A stretch of DNA of 64,000 bases, taken from assembly GCF_027886425.1 (NCBI RefSeq), contig NZ_CP115671.1, positions 2,480,001 to 2,544,000 on the forward strand. Direction: 5' to 3'. Numbering within the stretch: the stretch's first letter is position 1; every line of letters starts with the position of its first letter. Source of the DNA: Brevundimonas vesicularis (GTDB taxonomy: Bacteria; Pseudomonadota; Alphaproteobacteria; Caulobacterales; Caulobacteraceae). A model generated the notes under the pieces. That model was not told the origin of the DNA. It saw only the letters and a program-made list of their open reading frames with translations, and did no database searches. Shown here in pieces: positions 51,054 through 59,390 of the stretch. The translations under genes and the position numbers were made by a program.

Positions 51054-51655
51054 CACGCGGCCTGAAGACGCGCATTCCGGAAACAGCGGCGCACCTTTGC
51101 ATCGACATGCAGCGCATGTTCGTGGAAGGGACCGAATGGCATACGCCTTGGGCAGCCAAAACCCTTCCGGCCATCGAGGCGCTATGTTCTGCAAGGCCTG
51201 AAAGGCTGTGGTTCACCCGTTTCATCCCCGCCGCAACGCCCGATGAGGCGGGGGGCGCCTGGCGCGACTATTGGCGGCGTTGGTCGACCATGACGAAGAA
51301 CGCTCTCGATCCTGCGATGTTGGATCTGGCGCTCCCGCTTCAGCGGTTCGCGCCGCCCGCCCAGATCATCGACAAGACGGTCTATTCCGCCTGGTCAGGC
51401 ACACGCCTCCACAAGGCGTTCAAAGATCAGGGTGTCGATACGCTCGTCGTAACGGGGGCGGAAACTGACGTTTGCGTTCTCTCGACCGTGCTCGGAGCCA
51501 TCGATCTGGGCTATCGCATCGTGGTGGTCAGCGACGGGGTCTGCAGTTCGGCTGATCAGCCTCACGACCACCTTTTGGCGCTCTACAGCGACCGCTTCAG
51601 TCTCCAGGTCGAAACTGCCGAATGCCAAGAGGTGCTGGAGGCCTGGGTGGCATGA
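51050..51655 (+). CDS. Isochorismatase-family cysteine hydrolase
   Basis: A 201-residue hydrolase with the full catalytic triad of the family: Asp19 in LCIDMQRMF, Lys109 in IIDKTVYSAWSGTRL and Cys142 in GAETDVCVLSTVLGAIDLG. Such enzymes hydrolyse isochorismate, nicotinamide or ureido/carbamoyl compounds; no nearby enterobactin or NAD genes point to a substrate. The GTG start overlaps the upstream small gene (GTGA), and the stop overlaps the next gene (ATGA), giving a compact three-gene unit. Confidence 0.88.
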   Translation: MTRGLKTRIPETAAHLCIDMQRMFVEGTEWHTPWAAKTLPAIEALCSARPERLWFTRFIPAATPDEAGGAWRDYWRRWSTMTKNALDPAMLDLALPLQRFAPPAQIIDKTVYSAWSGTRLHKAFKDQGVDTLVVTGAETDVCVLSTVLGAIDLGYRIVVVSDGVCSSADQPHDHLLALYSDRFSLQVETAECQEVLEAWVA

Positions 51656-51918
51656 CCGTCCATCCTCCCGTTCTGCGCTATCAAATCCGCTACCGTGATG
51701 GCGGAGAGCCTGAGACCCTGATCTCAAACGACATGGCTGACGCCATGGCCCAGGCGTCTCAGCGCGCAAAAGCGGTGGGTCAGGCTGTCGCCCTGTGGTG
51801 CGATGGTCGGTGGATCGCCGACGTTGATTCAGCCCCGTCGCTCCTCTCGTCCGACTTGATCGCAAAGCTTGTCCATGCCGGCATCTATGTGTTCGGCGCA
51901 CCGGTCCGAGACCGGTGA
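51652..51918 (+). CDS. Small conserved hypothetical protein
   Basis: An 88-residue protein translated from an ATGA overlap with the isochorismatase gene (ATG at 51652). It reads MTVHPPVLRYQIRYRDGG, then EPETLISNDMADAMAQASQR and GQAVALWCDGRWIADVD, a mixed strand-helix-strand pattern like a small single-domain fold. No signal peptide or membrane helix. No function known to me. It ends 9 bp before the convergent third Crp/Fnr gene. Confidence 0.68.
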   Translation: MTVHPPVLRYQIRYRDGGEPETLISNDMADAMAQASQRAKAVGQAVALWCDGRWIADVDSAPSLLSSDLIAKLVHAGIYVFGAPVRDR

Positions 51919-51927
51919 CGGGCTGAT

Positions 51928-52641
51928 CTAGGCCGCCTCGGCCGCGATGGCTTCGGCGAACGCTGGAGACCGCGAACGATAGTGACAGCAGGCCACGCTC
52001 GCGAGAACGGCCTCATCCTTCAAAAGAATTCGTCCCCGCACGGTGCGTAGGGCGCCGGCGGCGCGAAGGCTCTGACACGCCTGATTGATGCTGGATCGAC
52101 GCAGGCTCAGCATCGCTCCGATATTCGATTGCGACAGCGCGATCTCGAAGCTGCCGGTAGCGCGATGAATATCCAGAAGAAAGCTGGCGACGCGAGAGAT
52201 CGACCCATGCGACATGGCGCACCTCAAACGCGTCTCCATCGCCTTCAATCGCTTGACGCCGCCTGAAAGCAGAAATTGAACGCCTTCCTCACCCGCTTCC
52301 CGGCAGAAGGCCGCCACGGGCGCTTGGTACACCAAGCCGTTCGACAGCCAAAGCCCTGGGCTTCCCCCTGCGATGTCGATCAGGTCGCCCGCCGCAGCGA
52401 CGCCGCAATGGGTTCCTCTTTTCCCGTCATCGAGAAGGAGACAACCCTCAAGAACGACAGCGATCTCGCCATCCGGACGATAGGGTCCGCCCGACACGAC
52501 GGGAATGATCTCTCCAAGGCGCAGCGCACGGCTGCGACTTTCGAAGGAGAGTGTATCGAACGCCCGCCACAACGAAAGAATTTCCTCGCGCGGCTCTAGA
52601 CCTGGCGAGGTCTCGCCGGACGGTGTCGCAGGATCGAGCAT
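51928..52641 (-). CDS. Crp/Fnr-family transcriptional regulator (divergent)
   Basis: A 237-residue regulator. The sensor fold is present but degenerate (DGEIAVVLEGCLLLDDGKRG; GVAAAGDLIDIAGGSPGLWL). The helix-turn-helix is IALSQSNIGAMLSLRRSSIN, different from the two neighbouring Crp/Fnr proteins (SSVHVN or TPVHVN), so its DNA target probably differs. A 19-bp palindrome sits 32 bp upstream of its start. It is convergent with the isochorismatase unit. Confidence 0.85.
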   Translation of the reverse strand: MLDPATPSGETSPGLEPREEILSLWRAFDTLSFESRSRALRLGEIIPVVSGGPYRPDGEIAVVLEGCLLLDDGKRGTHCGVAAAGDLIDIAGGSPGLWLSNGLVYQAPVAAFCREAGEEGVQFLLSGGVKRLKAMETRLRCAMSHGSISRVASFLLDIHRATGSFEIALSQSNIGAMLSLRRSSINQACQSLRAAGALRTVRGRILLKDEAVLASVACCHYRSRSPAFAEAIAAEAA

Positions 52642-52672
52642 AGGCGCATCCTGCGACTTTCCGGGCGTAGCG

Positions 52673-52691
52673 CACTTACATGGGTTAAGTG
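52673..52691. promoter_or_regulatory. Putative operator palindrome upstream of a Crp/Fnr gene
   Basis: CACTTA at 52673-52678 and its complement TAAGTG at 52686-52691 flank a 7-bp core; its minus strand contains TAACCCATGTAA, identical to the site at 50734-50745. It lies upstream of the regulator starting at 52641 and overlaps the 3' end of the Mn-catalase gene. Confidence 0.5.
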
Positions 52692-53599
52692 ACGCCTTCG
52701 TCCTCGATCAGTTCGGTCGTGGTCCCTGCCCCAGGTCCCGCCCCTAGATCAGCCCCGGTCACAGGATTGCCGTCGGGGTCAGAGGCTGTTCGGGCCGCGA
52801 AGGCCTGGACAGCGGCGGCGTCCCGTTCGCCCAGTGAGACGCTGGCGGAGCCGTCGCCGCCGTCCACGGCGCCCTGCTGTTCACGGTCGTCGATGAACTC
52901 CCATTGCTCCCCCTCATTCCAAGGTCCGCGGACATCGCCCTCCCCTTGGGACATGTCGTAGTATTTGTCAGCGAAGGCAGGCAGGCCGACCAGCTTGCCT
53001 GCCGGGAAGTTCGGCTCCATGGCGTAGAGGGCCTTCTCGAAGGACTTCTGATGCGCCACCTCGCGCGTCATCAGGAAGTTCAACGCGTCCTTCACGCCGG
53101 GATCGTCCGTGCAGTTGATCAGACGTTCATAGACGATCTTGGCCCGGGACTCGGCGGCGATGTTGGAGCGTAGGTCGCAGGCGGGATCGCCGATCGAGTC
53201 GATGTAGGCGGCGGTCCACGGGACACCGGCGGAGTTGATCAGGGCAGGCGCGCCGCCATAGAGAATCAAGGTCGTATGGCTTTCACCGCCGCTGTTCAGC
53301 GAGGCGTATAGATCCGCCTCCTCCATCGCGGCTTCCGCCAACTGGCCCTTGACCCCCCGGTTCAGCATGGACACGATCGAGCCGATAACCTCGAGGTGGC
53401 TCAACTCCTCCGTGGCGATGTCGAGCAGCATGTCTTTGCGGCCCGGATCTTCATCCGCCAAAGCCTGGGTGAAGTAGCGCATGGCGGCGGCGAGCTCGCC
53501 CTGCGGCCCTCCGAATTGTTCAAGCATCAGGGTGGCGAGACCCGGGTTCGGTTCGGATACCCTGACCGTATACATCAGGCGCTTGTTGTGCATGAACAT
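52685..53599 (-). CDS. Manganese catalase family protein
   Basis: A 304-residue ferritin-fold catalase that would dismutate hydrogen peroxide at a dimanganese centre. The ligand helices show LEQFGGPQGELAAAMRYFTQ, IATEELSHLEVIGSIVSMLN (Glu and His ligands) and, in the second pair, AAESRAKIVYERLINCTDD and TREVAHQKSFEKALYAMEP. A glycine/aspartate-rich C-terminal tail beyond residue 240 is common in KatN-type members. The start at 53599 has AAGGAG upstream, and an EcfG-like promoter lies 30-55 bp upstream, in keeping with a stress-induced enzyme. Confidence 0.9.
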   Translation of the reverse strand: MFMHNKRLMYTVRVSEPNPGLATLMLEQFGGPQGELAAAMRYFTQALADEDPGRKDMLLDIATEELSHLEVIGSIVSMLNRGVKGQLAEAAMEEADLYASLNSGGESHTTLILYGGAPALINSAGVPWTAAYIDSIGDPACDLRSNIAAESRAKIVYERLINCTDDPGVKDALNFLMTREVAHQKSFEKALYAMEPNFPAGKLVGLPAFADKYYDMSQGEGDVRGPWNEGEQWEFIDDREQQGAVDGGDGSASVSLGERDAAAVQAFAARTASDPDGNPVTGADLGAGPGAGTTTELIEDEGVT

Positions 53600-53628
53600 G
53601 GTTGGCTCCTTGGGATTGAAGCCGAGCT

Positions 53629-53654
53629 AACCGGGCCATTCCGAGTGCTGTTCC
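53629..53654 (-). promoter_or_regulatory. EcfG-type (general stress) promoter of the Mn-catalase gene
   Basis: On the minus strand GGAAC (53654-53650), a 17-bp spacer and GGTT (53632-53629) match the alphaproteobacterial EcfG consensus GGAAC-N16/17-CGTT with one mismatch in the -10. It lies 30 bp upstream of the catalase ATG. Confidence 0.6.
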
Positions 53655-53778
53655 GAAGGTCGGTTTTCGGACCTTGAAACGTTTTACTTTTGAGCGCGGC
53701 CATCGGTTGTGCCCGTTATTGGACAGTCGGAACGGACAACTCCGAGCGGCTCTTGAACCTTCTTTCATGGGAGGTTTG

Positions 53779-54324
53779 ATGTCCCTCATCGACAAAGCGC
53801 TCGCCGCCGTCACCCCGCAGCCTGACGACGAGACGCGCAAGGCGGCGACGGAAAAGGCCCGCGCCGCCTCCCAGGCGGGAGACTGGCTTTCGCTGGTGCT
53901 CGATCATCACGACTCGATCCGCGCGGCCTTCGCCAGCGGCCGAACCGCCAAGACCGCCGTCGAAAGAAACGCCGCTCGCAATGCGCTCGCCGTCGTGCTG
54001 AACGGCCATGCGCTGGCCGAGGAGCTGGTCCTCTATCCCGCCCTCGGCCAGGCCGGCGAAAAGATGCACGCGGCCCACGCCTATCTCGAGCAGACGACTA
54101 CCAAGGCTCAGATGGCGGAGCTTGAAAACATCGCACCCTCAAAGACCGCCTGGCTGGAAAAATGGGCGCACATCGAAGGCGCCGTTCTCACCCATATGTT
54201 CGAAGAAGAGAGCGATTGGTTCCTGACGCTGAAGGCCAAGGGTCACCACCAGATCCGTCTGGCCTCGCGTTACGCCAAAGAGTTCGAACGCTACGCTGGC
54301 GCGCCCCAGTCTCGAGCCGCCTGA
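53779..54324 (+). CDS. Hemerythrin-domain protein
   Basis: A 181-residue helical protein with metal-ligand histidines and glutamates spaced as in hemerythrin HHE domains: LVLDHHDSIRAAFAS, LNGHALAEELVLYPALG, KMHAAHAYLEQTTTKAQM and HIEGAVLTHMFEEESDWFL. It may store or sense oxygen, peroxide or nitric oxide at a di-iron site. The start at 53779 is preceded by GGGAGG. It is divergent from the Mn-catalase and followed by an SRPBCC gene, matching an oxidative-stress locus. Confidence 0.87.
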   Translation: MSLIDKALAAVTPQPDDETRKAATEKARAASQAGDWLSLVLDHHDSIRAAFASGRTAKTAVERNAARNALAVVLNGHALAEELVLYPALGQAGEKMHAAHAYLEQTTTKAQMAELENIAPSKTAWLEKWAHIEGAVLTHMFEEESDWFLTLKAKGHHQIRLASRYAKEFERYAGAPQSRAA

Positions 54325-54357
54325 TCCCGACCGTTTAACATCAAGGAGGCATCGACG

Positions 54358-54924
54358 ATGTCCGCCCCCCTTTCGACAGACGCCGACGTCCAGTCACCAG
54401 CCTTCCACGACGACGACTATGTGGAAGGCGCCTACGACTCCACCAGCATCCAGGCCGTCATGATCAACCAGCCTCGTCAACGGCTTTATGACTACTGGCG
54501 CGACTTCCGAAACCTGCCCAGTTTCATGGAGAATGTGAGGTCGGTGGATCTTCTGGACGACCTCCGATCAAGTTGGAGCGTTGCAGGTCCGGCCGGTGCG
54601 GAGATCGAGCTTGTCAGCGAGATCACCGAAGATCGTCCCGGCGAATACATCGCCTGGCGGTCGACCGAGGACAGCGATGTCGATCACGAGGGCTGGATCG
54701 CGTTTCGCGACAACGCCTTCGGCCGCGGAACCGAGGTGCGTGTCCTGATCAGCTACGACCCGCCGGCGGGCGCCGTCGGCAAACTGGTCGCCAAGGTGAT
54801 GCAGCGCGAGCCCCGGGTCCAGGCCCGGCGCGAGCTGCGACGTTTCAAACAGCTGATGGAAACGGGCGAAATCTCGACGTCCAAAGCTCCCGACGCGGCG
54901 CCGCGCGCCGACCGTCATTTCTGA
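54358..54924 (+). CDS. SRPBCC-fold (polyketide cyclase/dehydrase-like) protein
   Basis: A 188-residue protein with the START/SRPBCC pattern: VMINQPRQRLYDYWRDFRNL and PSFMENVRSVDLLDDLRSSW, then WSVAGPAGAEIELVSEITED, EYIAWRSTEDSDVDHEGWIA and a C-terminal helix (VQARRELRRFKQLMETGEIS). Such proteins bind hydrophobic ligands; stand-alone copies next to stress genes are common, without a proven role. AAGGAGG precedes the ATG. The next gene starts 17 bp after its stop, so the two are probably co-transcribed. Confidence 0.85.
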   Translation: MSAPLSTDADVQSPAFHDDDYVEGAYDSTSIQAVMINQPRQRLYDYWRDFRNLPSFMENVRSVDLLDDLRSSWSVAGPAGAEIELVSEITEDRPGEYIAWRSTEDSDVDHEGWIAFRDNAFGRGTEVRVLISYDPPAGAVGKLVAKVMQREPRVQARRELRRFKQLMETGEISTSKAPDAAPRADRHF

Positions 54925-54941
54925 TCCCGGAAGGAATTCCC

Positions 54942-56120
54942 ATGCGCGCCCTGACTTGGCACGGCAAACACAATGTTCAGGTGGACACGGTCCCCGATCC
55001 CCAGATCGTCAATCCCCGCGATGCGATCATCAAGATTACGGCGACCGCCATCTGCGGATCGGACCTGCACCTCTACGATAGCGTGATCCCCGGCATGTCC
55101 AATGGCGACATCCTCGGCCACGAGTTCATGGGCGAGGTTGTCGAGATCGGCCGTGGCAACACCAGCCTTCAGGTCGGCCAGAAGGTCGTCGTGCCCTTCG
55201 TGATCGCCTGCGGCTCCTGCTTCCATTGCGGCAAGCAGCAGTTCTCGGCCTGCGACAACTCCAATCCCGCCGACAAGTCTGACGCATCCGAGATCGCCTA
55301 CGGTTACCCGGCTGCCGGCCTGTTCGGCTATTCGCACCTGACCGGCGGCTATGCGGGCGGCCAGGCGGAATATGTCCGCGTCCCCTATTCCGACATCGGC
55401 CCGATCGTGGTGCCGGACGGAATCGAGGATGAGCGGGTCCTGTTCCTGTCCGACATCTTCCCCACGGGTTGGATGGCGGCCGAGAACGCCGAGATCGAGC
55501 CCGGCGACACGGTGGCGATCTGGGGCTGCGGCCCCGTCGGTCTGTTCGCCATCAAGAGCGCCAGATTGATGGGCGCCGGTCGCATCATCGCCATCGACCA
55601 TCATCCGCGCCGACTGGAGCTCGCCAAGGCGAACGGCGCGGAAGTCCTCAACTATCATGAGGTCAAGGTTCGCGAAGCCCTGATGGAGATGACCGCCGGC
55701 ATCGGGCCGGACGCCTGCATCGACGCGGTCGGCATGGAGGCGCATGGCTTTTCGCCCGACAACATCATCGATGCGGTTAAGCAGGAAACGAAGCTGGGCA
55801 CGGATCGCCAACATGTCCTGCGCGAGACGATCATGGCGTGTCGCAAGGGCGGCCGGGTATCGATCCCCGGCGTGTATGGCGGAATCGGCGACAAGCTGCC
55901 GATCGGCGCCCTCATGCAGAAGGGTCTGACGATCAAGACCGGCCAGACCCATGTGCAGAAATACCTGCCCCAGCTCCTTGAGCTCGTCATGGACGGCAAG
56001 ATCGACACGACGGATCTGATCAGCCATCGCCTGCCGCTTGAGCAGGCGCCAGAGGCTTACAAGAACTTCCACGACAATCCGAACGAATGGACGAAGGTCG
56101 TGCTGAAGCCGCACGGCTGA
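54942..56120 (+). CDS. Zinc-dependent dehydrogenase, glutathione-independent formaldehyde dehydrogenase type
   Basis: A 392-residue medium-chain dehydrogenase. The catalytic zinc site is TAICGSDLHLYDS (Cys38) with GHEFMGEV (His60, Glu61); the structural zinc lobe is complete, CGSCFHCGKQQFSACDNSNP. The cofactor fold begins VAIWGCGPVGLFAIKSARLM. The large insertion after residue 105 (SEIAYGYPAAGLFGYSHLTG) is typical of the Pseudomonas putida formaldehyde dismutase/dehydrogenase group. It probably detoxifies aldehydes. GGAAGGA precedes the ATG at 54942. Confidence 0.87.
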   Translation: MRALTWHGKHNVQVDTVPDPQIVNPRDAIIKITATAICGSDLHLYDSVIPGMSNGDILGHEFMGEVVEIGRGNTSLQVGQKVVVPFVIACGSCFHCGKQQFSACDNSNPADKSDASEIAYGYPAAGLFGYSHLTGGYAGGQAEYVRVPYSDIGPIVVPDGIEDERVLFLSDIFPTGWMAAENAEIEPGDTVAIWGCGPVGLFAIKSARLMGAGRIIAIDHHPRRLELAKANGAEVLNYHEVKVREALMEMTAGIGPDACIDAVGMEAHGFSPDNIIDAVKQETKLGTDRQHVLRETIMACRKGGRVSIPGVYGGIGDKLPIGALMQKGLTIKTGQTHVQKYLPQLLELVMDGKIDTTDLISHRLPLEQAPEAYKNFHDNPNEWTKVVLKPHG

Positions 56121-56345
56121 TCAACGGCCTTCGTTCGAATCTCACTGCCGTGACGACGATGGACCGCCAGACGTCTCAGCGCATCACGGCCGGAGCTCGG
56201 GATCGTTTTTCAGGCGATCTGGCAGGAACACGACAGGCTCGGCGAGCTTTTGGGTAGGCCATGACGCTGAACCCGCTGCTCGCCGACCGCTCCAGATCCG
56301 GTTTCGGCCCACTCGCTACATCAGACGCTGACGGGAGCGCCGCCT

Positions 56346-56915
56346 GTGGGCAATACTGAGCAGGTCGTAACGGTTCTCGGCGATTCCCTGACCGCCGGCT
56401 ACGGCCTCAAGCCGGTTGAGAGCTTGCCGCGACAACTGGCGGCGCGACTGGCGACCCACACGCCCCCGGTTCGCATCATCGGCGCAGGCGTGTCCGGCGA
56501 CACGACAACGGACGGTCTGAGACGGCTCGATCGGGACGTGCCGGCCCAGACGGATCTTTGCGTCGTCGCCCTGGGCGCCAACGACATGATGCAGCTGGTC
56601 CCGACCGATCACGTCAGGGATAACCTTCTGTCGATCATCGACAAACTCCAACAGCGCAACATCCCCGTTCTGCTGTGCGGCATGCGGGCGCCGCCCTGGT
56701 TCGGCACCTACGCCTGGGCGTTCGACGCAGTCTACCCCGAGGTCGCTCGAACGGCGAACGCGCCCCTGATGCCGTTCCTGATGGACGGTGTCGCGCTGCA
56801 CCCAGCCTATGTCTTACCGGACCGGATCCATCCCAACGCCGCCGGCGTGGGGAGGATGGCCGACGCCCTCGCCTCCCATGTGCGCGCCGCTTTGGCGGCC
56901 TTGCGGACGCCGTGA
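56346..56915 (+). CDS. SGNH/GDSL-family esterase (TesA/arylesterase-like)
   Basis: A 189-residue hydrolase with the SGNH blocks: GDSLTAGYGLKPVESLPRQL (Ser14), GAGVSGDTTTDGLRRLD (Gly), VVALGANDMMQLVP (Asn) and LPDRIHPNAAGVGRMADAL (Asp/His). Unlike E. coli TesA, no signal peptide is visible from the GTG start at 56346. The sequence upstream (56121-56345) shows no gene. It ends 4 bp before the exonuclease III gene, so the two may be co-transcribed. Confidence 0.85.
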   Translation: MGNTEQVVTVLGDSLTAGYGLKPVESLPRQLAARLATHTPPVRIIGAGVSGDTTTDGLRRLDRDVPAQTDLCVVALGANDMMQLVPTDHVRDNLLSIIDKLQQRNIPVLLCGMRAPPWFGTYAWAFDAVYPEVARTANAPLMPFLMDGVALHPAYVLPDRIHPNAAGVGRMADALASHVRAALAALRTP

Positions 56916-56919
56916 CGGG

Positions 56920-57696
56920 ATGCGGCTCGTCACCTTCAACATCAACGGCGTCAATCGTCGCCTGCCCAACCTCCTCGGCTGGCTGGAACAGGTCCAGCCG
57001 GACGTGGTCTGCCTGCAGGAACTGAAGGCGGCCGACACGCAGTTCCCAGCCGCCGAGCTCGAGGCGGCCGGCTATAGCGCGGTCTGGGTCGGCGAACCGC
57101 GCTGGAACGGCGTCGCCATCCTGAGCCGGATCGGCGCGCCGGTCGTGACACGACGCCGGCTGCCCGGCGACGCCGACGACCGCCAGGCCCGTTATATCGA
57201 GGCGGCGGTCAATGGCGTGTTGATCGGCTGCCTCTATCTGCCTAACGGCAATCCCAGGCCCGGGCCCAAGTTCGACTATAAGCTGGCCTGGGCCCGACGG
57301 CTCACCGCTCACGCGGCGTCGCTATATTCGACCGAGGCGCCGGTCATTCTCTGCGGCGACTACAATGTCGTCCCGACCGACGCCGACATCTATAATACCC
57401 GCTCATGGAAAACCGACGCCCTGCTCCAACCCGAGAGCCGAGCCGCCTTCCAGAGCCTGCTCGACCAAGGCTGGACCGACGCCCTGCGCGAGCGCTTCCC
57501 GCACGATCGGCCGCCCTGGACCTTCTGGTCCTATTTCCGGGAGGCCTGGTCCCGCGACGCGGGTCTGCGGATCGACCACCTGCTGCTCAACGGACTTGCA
57601 GCCGAACGCCTGACCGACGCCGGGGTCGATAGCGCGGTCCGCGGCGTCGAGGGCGCCAGCGACCATGCGCCGGCCTGGATCGACCTCGCTGACTAA
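56920..57696 (+). CDS. xth: Exodeoxyribonuclease III
   Basis: A 258-residue AP endonuclease/3'-5' exonuclease. It shows FNINGVNRRLPNLLGWLEQV, the metal ligand VCLQELKAADTQFPAAELEA, CGDYNVVPTDADIYNTRSW, DHLLLNGLAAERL and the catalytic SDHAPAWIDL at the end. It repairs abasic sites and 3'-blocking ends. Size matches the family. It leads a repair-gene stretch continuing with alkB, dinB and dnaE2. Confidence 0.95.
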   Translation: MRLVTFNINGVNRRLPNLLGWLEQVQPDVVCLQELKAADTQFPAAELEAAGYSAVWVGEPRWNGVAILSRIGAPVVTRRRLPGDADDRQARYIEAAVNGVLIGCLYLPNGNPRPGPKFDYKLAWARRLTAHAASLYSTEAPVILCGDYNVVPTDADIYNTRSWKTDALLQPESRAAFQSLLDQGWTDALRERFPHDRPPWTFWSYFREAWSRDAGLRIDHLLLNGLAAERLTDAGVDSAVRGVEGASDHAPAWIDLAD

Positions 57697-57740
57697 GCCG
57701 ATCCGGACCCTTCCACGCCAGCCGGCCGCGCCATCGATCG

Positions 57741-58299
57741 TCAGGCGGCCAGGGTCCGGAAGGTGATGGAATAGCGCAAGGCCGTCATCGGCGTGATCGA
57801 ATGCTCAGTCCGCGCGCGCCTCCCCAGACAACCGATAGGCCGAGCCGCACGCCAGCGGCGCATTTCGACGCAGAAAGCCTGCGCCCTCGCGACGGCGCAG
57901 CCGCATCACGCAGGGCGCCAGCAGGGAAAGGCCCAGGATCTCGCCGTAGACGGGGCGGTCGCGATGCCAGCCGATGCCGGCGCCCGGGGCATATTCATTG
58001 ACCAGAACCTGGACAAAGGCCGCGCCGTCAAGATCGAGCCGGCCCGCCAAGCGCGCCAGCAAGTGCGAGAGGAACGCCGGCCATCCCGCGCCGTGGGCTG
58101 CTCGATCAAAGGCCGCGATCCGGCGATGGCCAAGGTAGCCCAGATGCTCATAGGGCTTGAACGCGAGGGTCTGGAGCGCAGCGACCAGCGCGGCCTGTTC
58201 GGGCGCCGACAGGACGTCGGCCCAATAGTCGAATCCCTCCATGACGGGCGTGCGTAGGGTTTCATCGCCGAACAGGTCGATCTGAGACAGGCCGGTCAC
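57741..58299 (-). pseudogene. alkB: AlkB-like 2-oxoglutarate/Fe(II) dioxygenase, frameshifted near the 3' end
   Basis: The gene starts with a GTG at 58299, overlapping the dinB stop as GTGA, and reads LSQIDLFGDETLRTP, then GIGWHRDRPVYGEILGLSLL with the HxD iron ligands and an RNAPLACGSAYRLSGEARAD ending. A premature TGA occurs at 57805. Restoring two missing bases there (GACTGAGC to GACTGGGAGC) gives EHSITPMTALRYSITFRTLA and a stop at 57741. The lost 22 residues include RYSITFR, which carries the arginine that binds 2-oxoglutarate, so the short product should be inactive. It is either a real mutation or a G-run sequencing error. Confidence 0.8.
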
Positions 58300-59369
58300 G
58301 ACAGGGCCAGTTCGTTCGCCGCAGCGCCGGTCGTCTGCAGATTGGACAGGCTTACCCCGACCAGGCGCACGCCCCGGTCTGGCGGGTAGAGGGACCGGAC
58401 CAGCACCCGACTGACCTCGTGCAGGGCTTGGCGGGAGGCCACAGGCTCGGAAAGGGACCGGCTTCGCGTCGATTGCTGGAAGTCGGCCCATTTGACCTTG
58501 ACGGTCACCGTCCGTCCCCGACTACCGGTCTTCTCGCACCAGGCCCAGACATCGTCGCCCATGGCCGCCACCCCGGCCTCGATCGCGTCCGGATCGGTCA
58601 GGTCGGTGGCGAAGGTCGTCTCCGACCCGCTCGATTTGCGCGTCCGGTCCGGATTGACCGCCCGGTCGTCCTGCCCGCGCGCGATGGCGTAGTACCAAGG
58701 CCCGGACTTGCCGAAATGGTGCTGGAGAAAGGCCAGGGACTGCCGGCGCAGATCCGCGCCGGTGCGGATCCCTAGCCCTTCCATCTTGGCGGCCGTCACC
58801 GGTCCCACGCCGTGGAACCGCCGGACCGGCAAATCCTCGACGAAGGCCTCGCCGCGCCCGGGCGCCACCACAAATCGGCCGTTCGGCTTGTTCTGGTCCG
58901 ACGCCAGCTTGGCCAGAAACTTGTTGTACGAAATCCCGGCCGAGGCCGTCAGGCCGGTCTCCTCGAGGATCCGCCGCCGAATCGCCTCCGCCGTCGCCGA
59001 GGCGGTCCCCAGGCCGCGCCGATCTGAAGTCACATCGAGATAAGCCTCGTCCAGCGACAGGGGCTCGATCAGGTCGGTGTAGTCGGCGAAGATCGCATGG
59101 ATCTGCGCCGAGACCGCGCGATAGACCTCGAAGCGCGGCGGGGCGAAGACGAGGTCCGGGCATTTGCGCAGGGCGGTTGTGGAGGGCATGGCCGAGCGCA
59201 CCCCGAACCGCCGCGCCTCATAGCTGGCGGCGGCGACCACGCCGCGCGCCGCCGCGTGCCCCACCGCCACCGGCCGTCCGCGCAGGGCCGGATCGTCCCT
59301 CTGTTCGACGGAGGCGAAGAAGGCGTCCATGTCCACATGGACGATCTTGCGGGTGGCGACGCCAGACAT
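58296..59369 (-). CDS. dinB: DNA polymerase IV (DinB)
   Basis: A 357-residue Y-family translesion polymerase. Catalytic carboxylates lie in HVDMDAFFASVEQRDDPALR and LSLDEAYLDVTSDRRGLGTA. The thumb and little-finger motifs ISYNKFLAKLASDQNKPNGR, FHGVGPVTAAKMEGLGIRTG and SSGSETTFATDLTD are all present. Its length matches the family. A probable LexA box sits between it and dnaE2. It is followed directly by alkB (GTGA overlap). Confidence 0.95.
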   Translation of the reverse strand: MSGVATRKIVHVDMDAFFASVEQRDDPALRGRPVAVGHAAARGVVAAASYEARRFGVRSAMPSTTALRKCPDLVFAPPRFEVYRAVSAQIHAIFADYTDLIEPLSLDEAYLDVTSDRRGLGTASATAEAIRRRILEETGLTASAGISYNKFLAKLASDQNKPNGRFVVAPGRGEAFVEDLPVRRFHGVGPVTAAKMEGLGIRTGADLRRQSLAFLQHHFGKSGPWYYAIARGQDDRAVNPDRTRKSSGSETTFATDLTDPDAIEAGVAAMGDDVWAWCEKTGSRGRTVTVKVKWADFQQSTRSRSLSEPVASRQALHEVSRVLVRSLYPPDRGVRLVGVSLSNLQTTGAAANELALS

Positions 59370-59390
59370 GCGCCGTGCATATCAAGACCA

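Noticed and set aside
53655..53778. GGAAC upstream of the hemerythrin gene as a second EcfG promoter
   Set aside because: The -10 position reads CTCT or TCTT instead of CGTT.
56121..56345. GGAAC near 56224 as an EcfG promoter for the esterase gene
   Set aside because: At a spacing of 16-17 bp the downstream bases read GCTT, not CGTT or GGTT, so the -10 does not fit.
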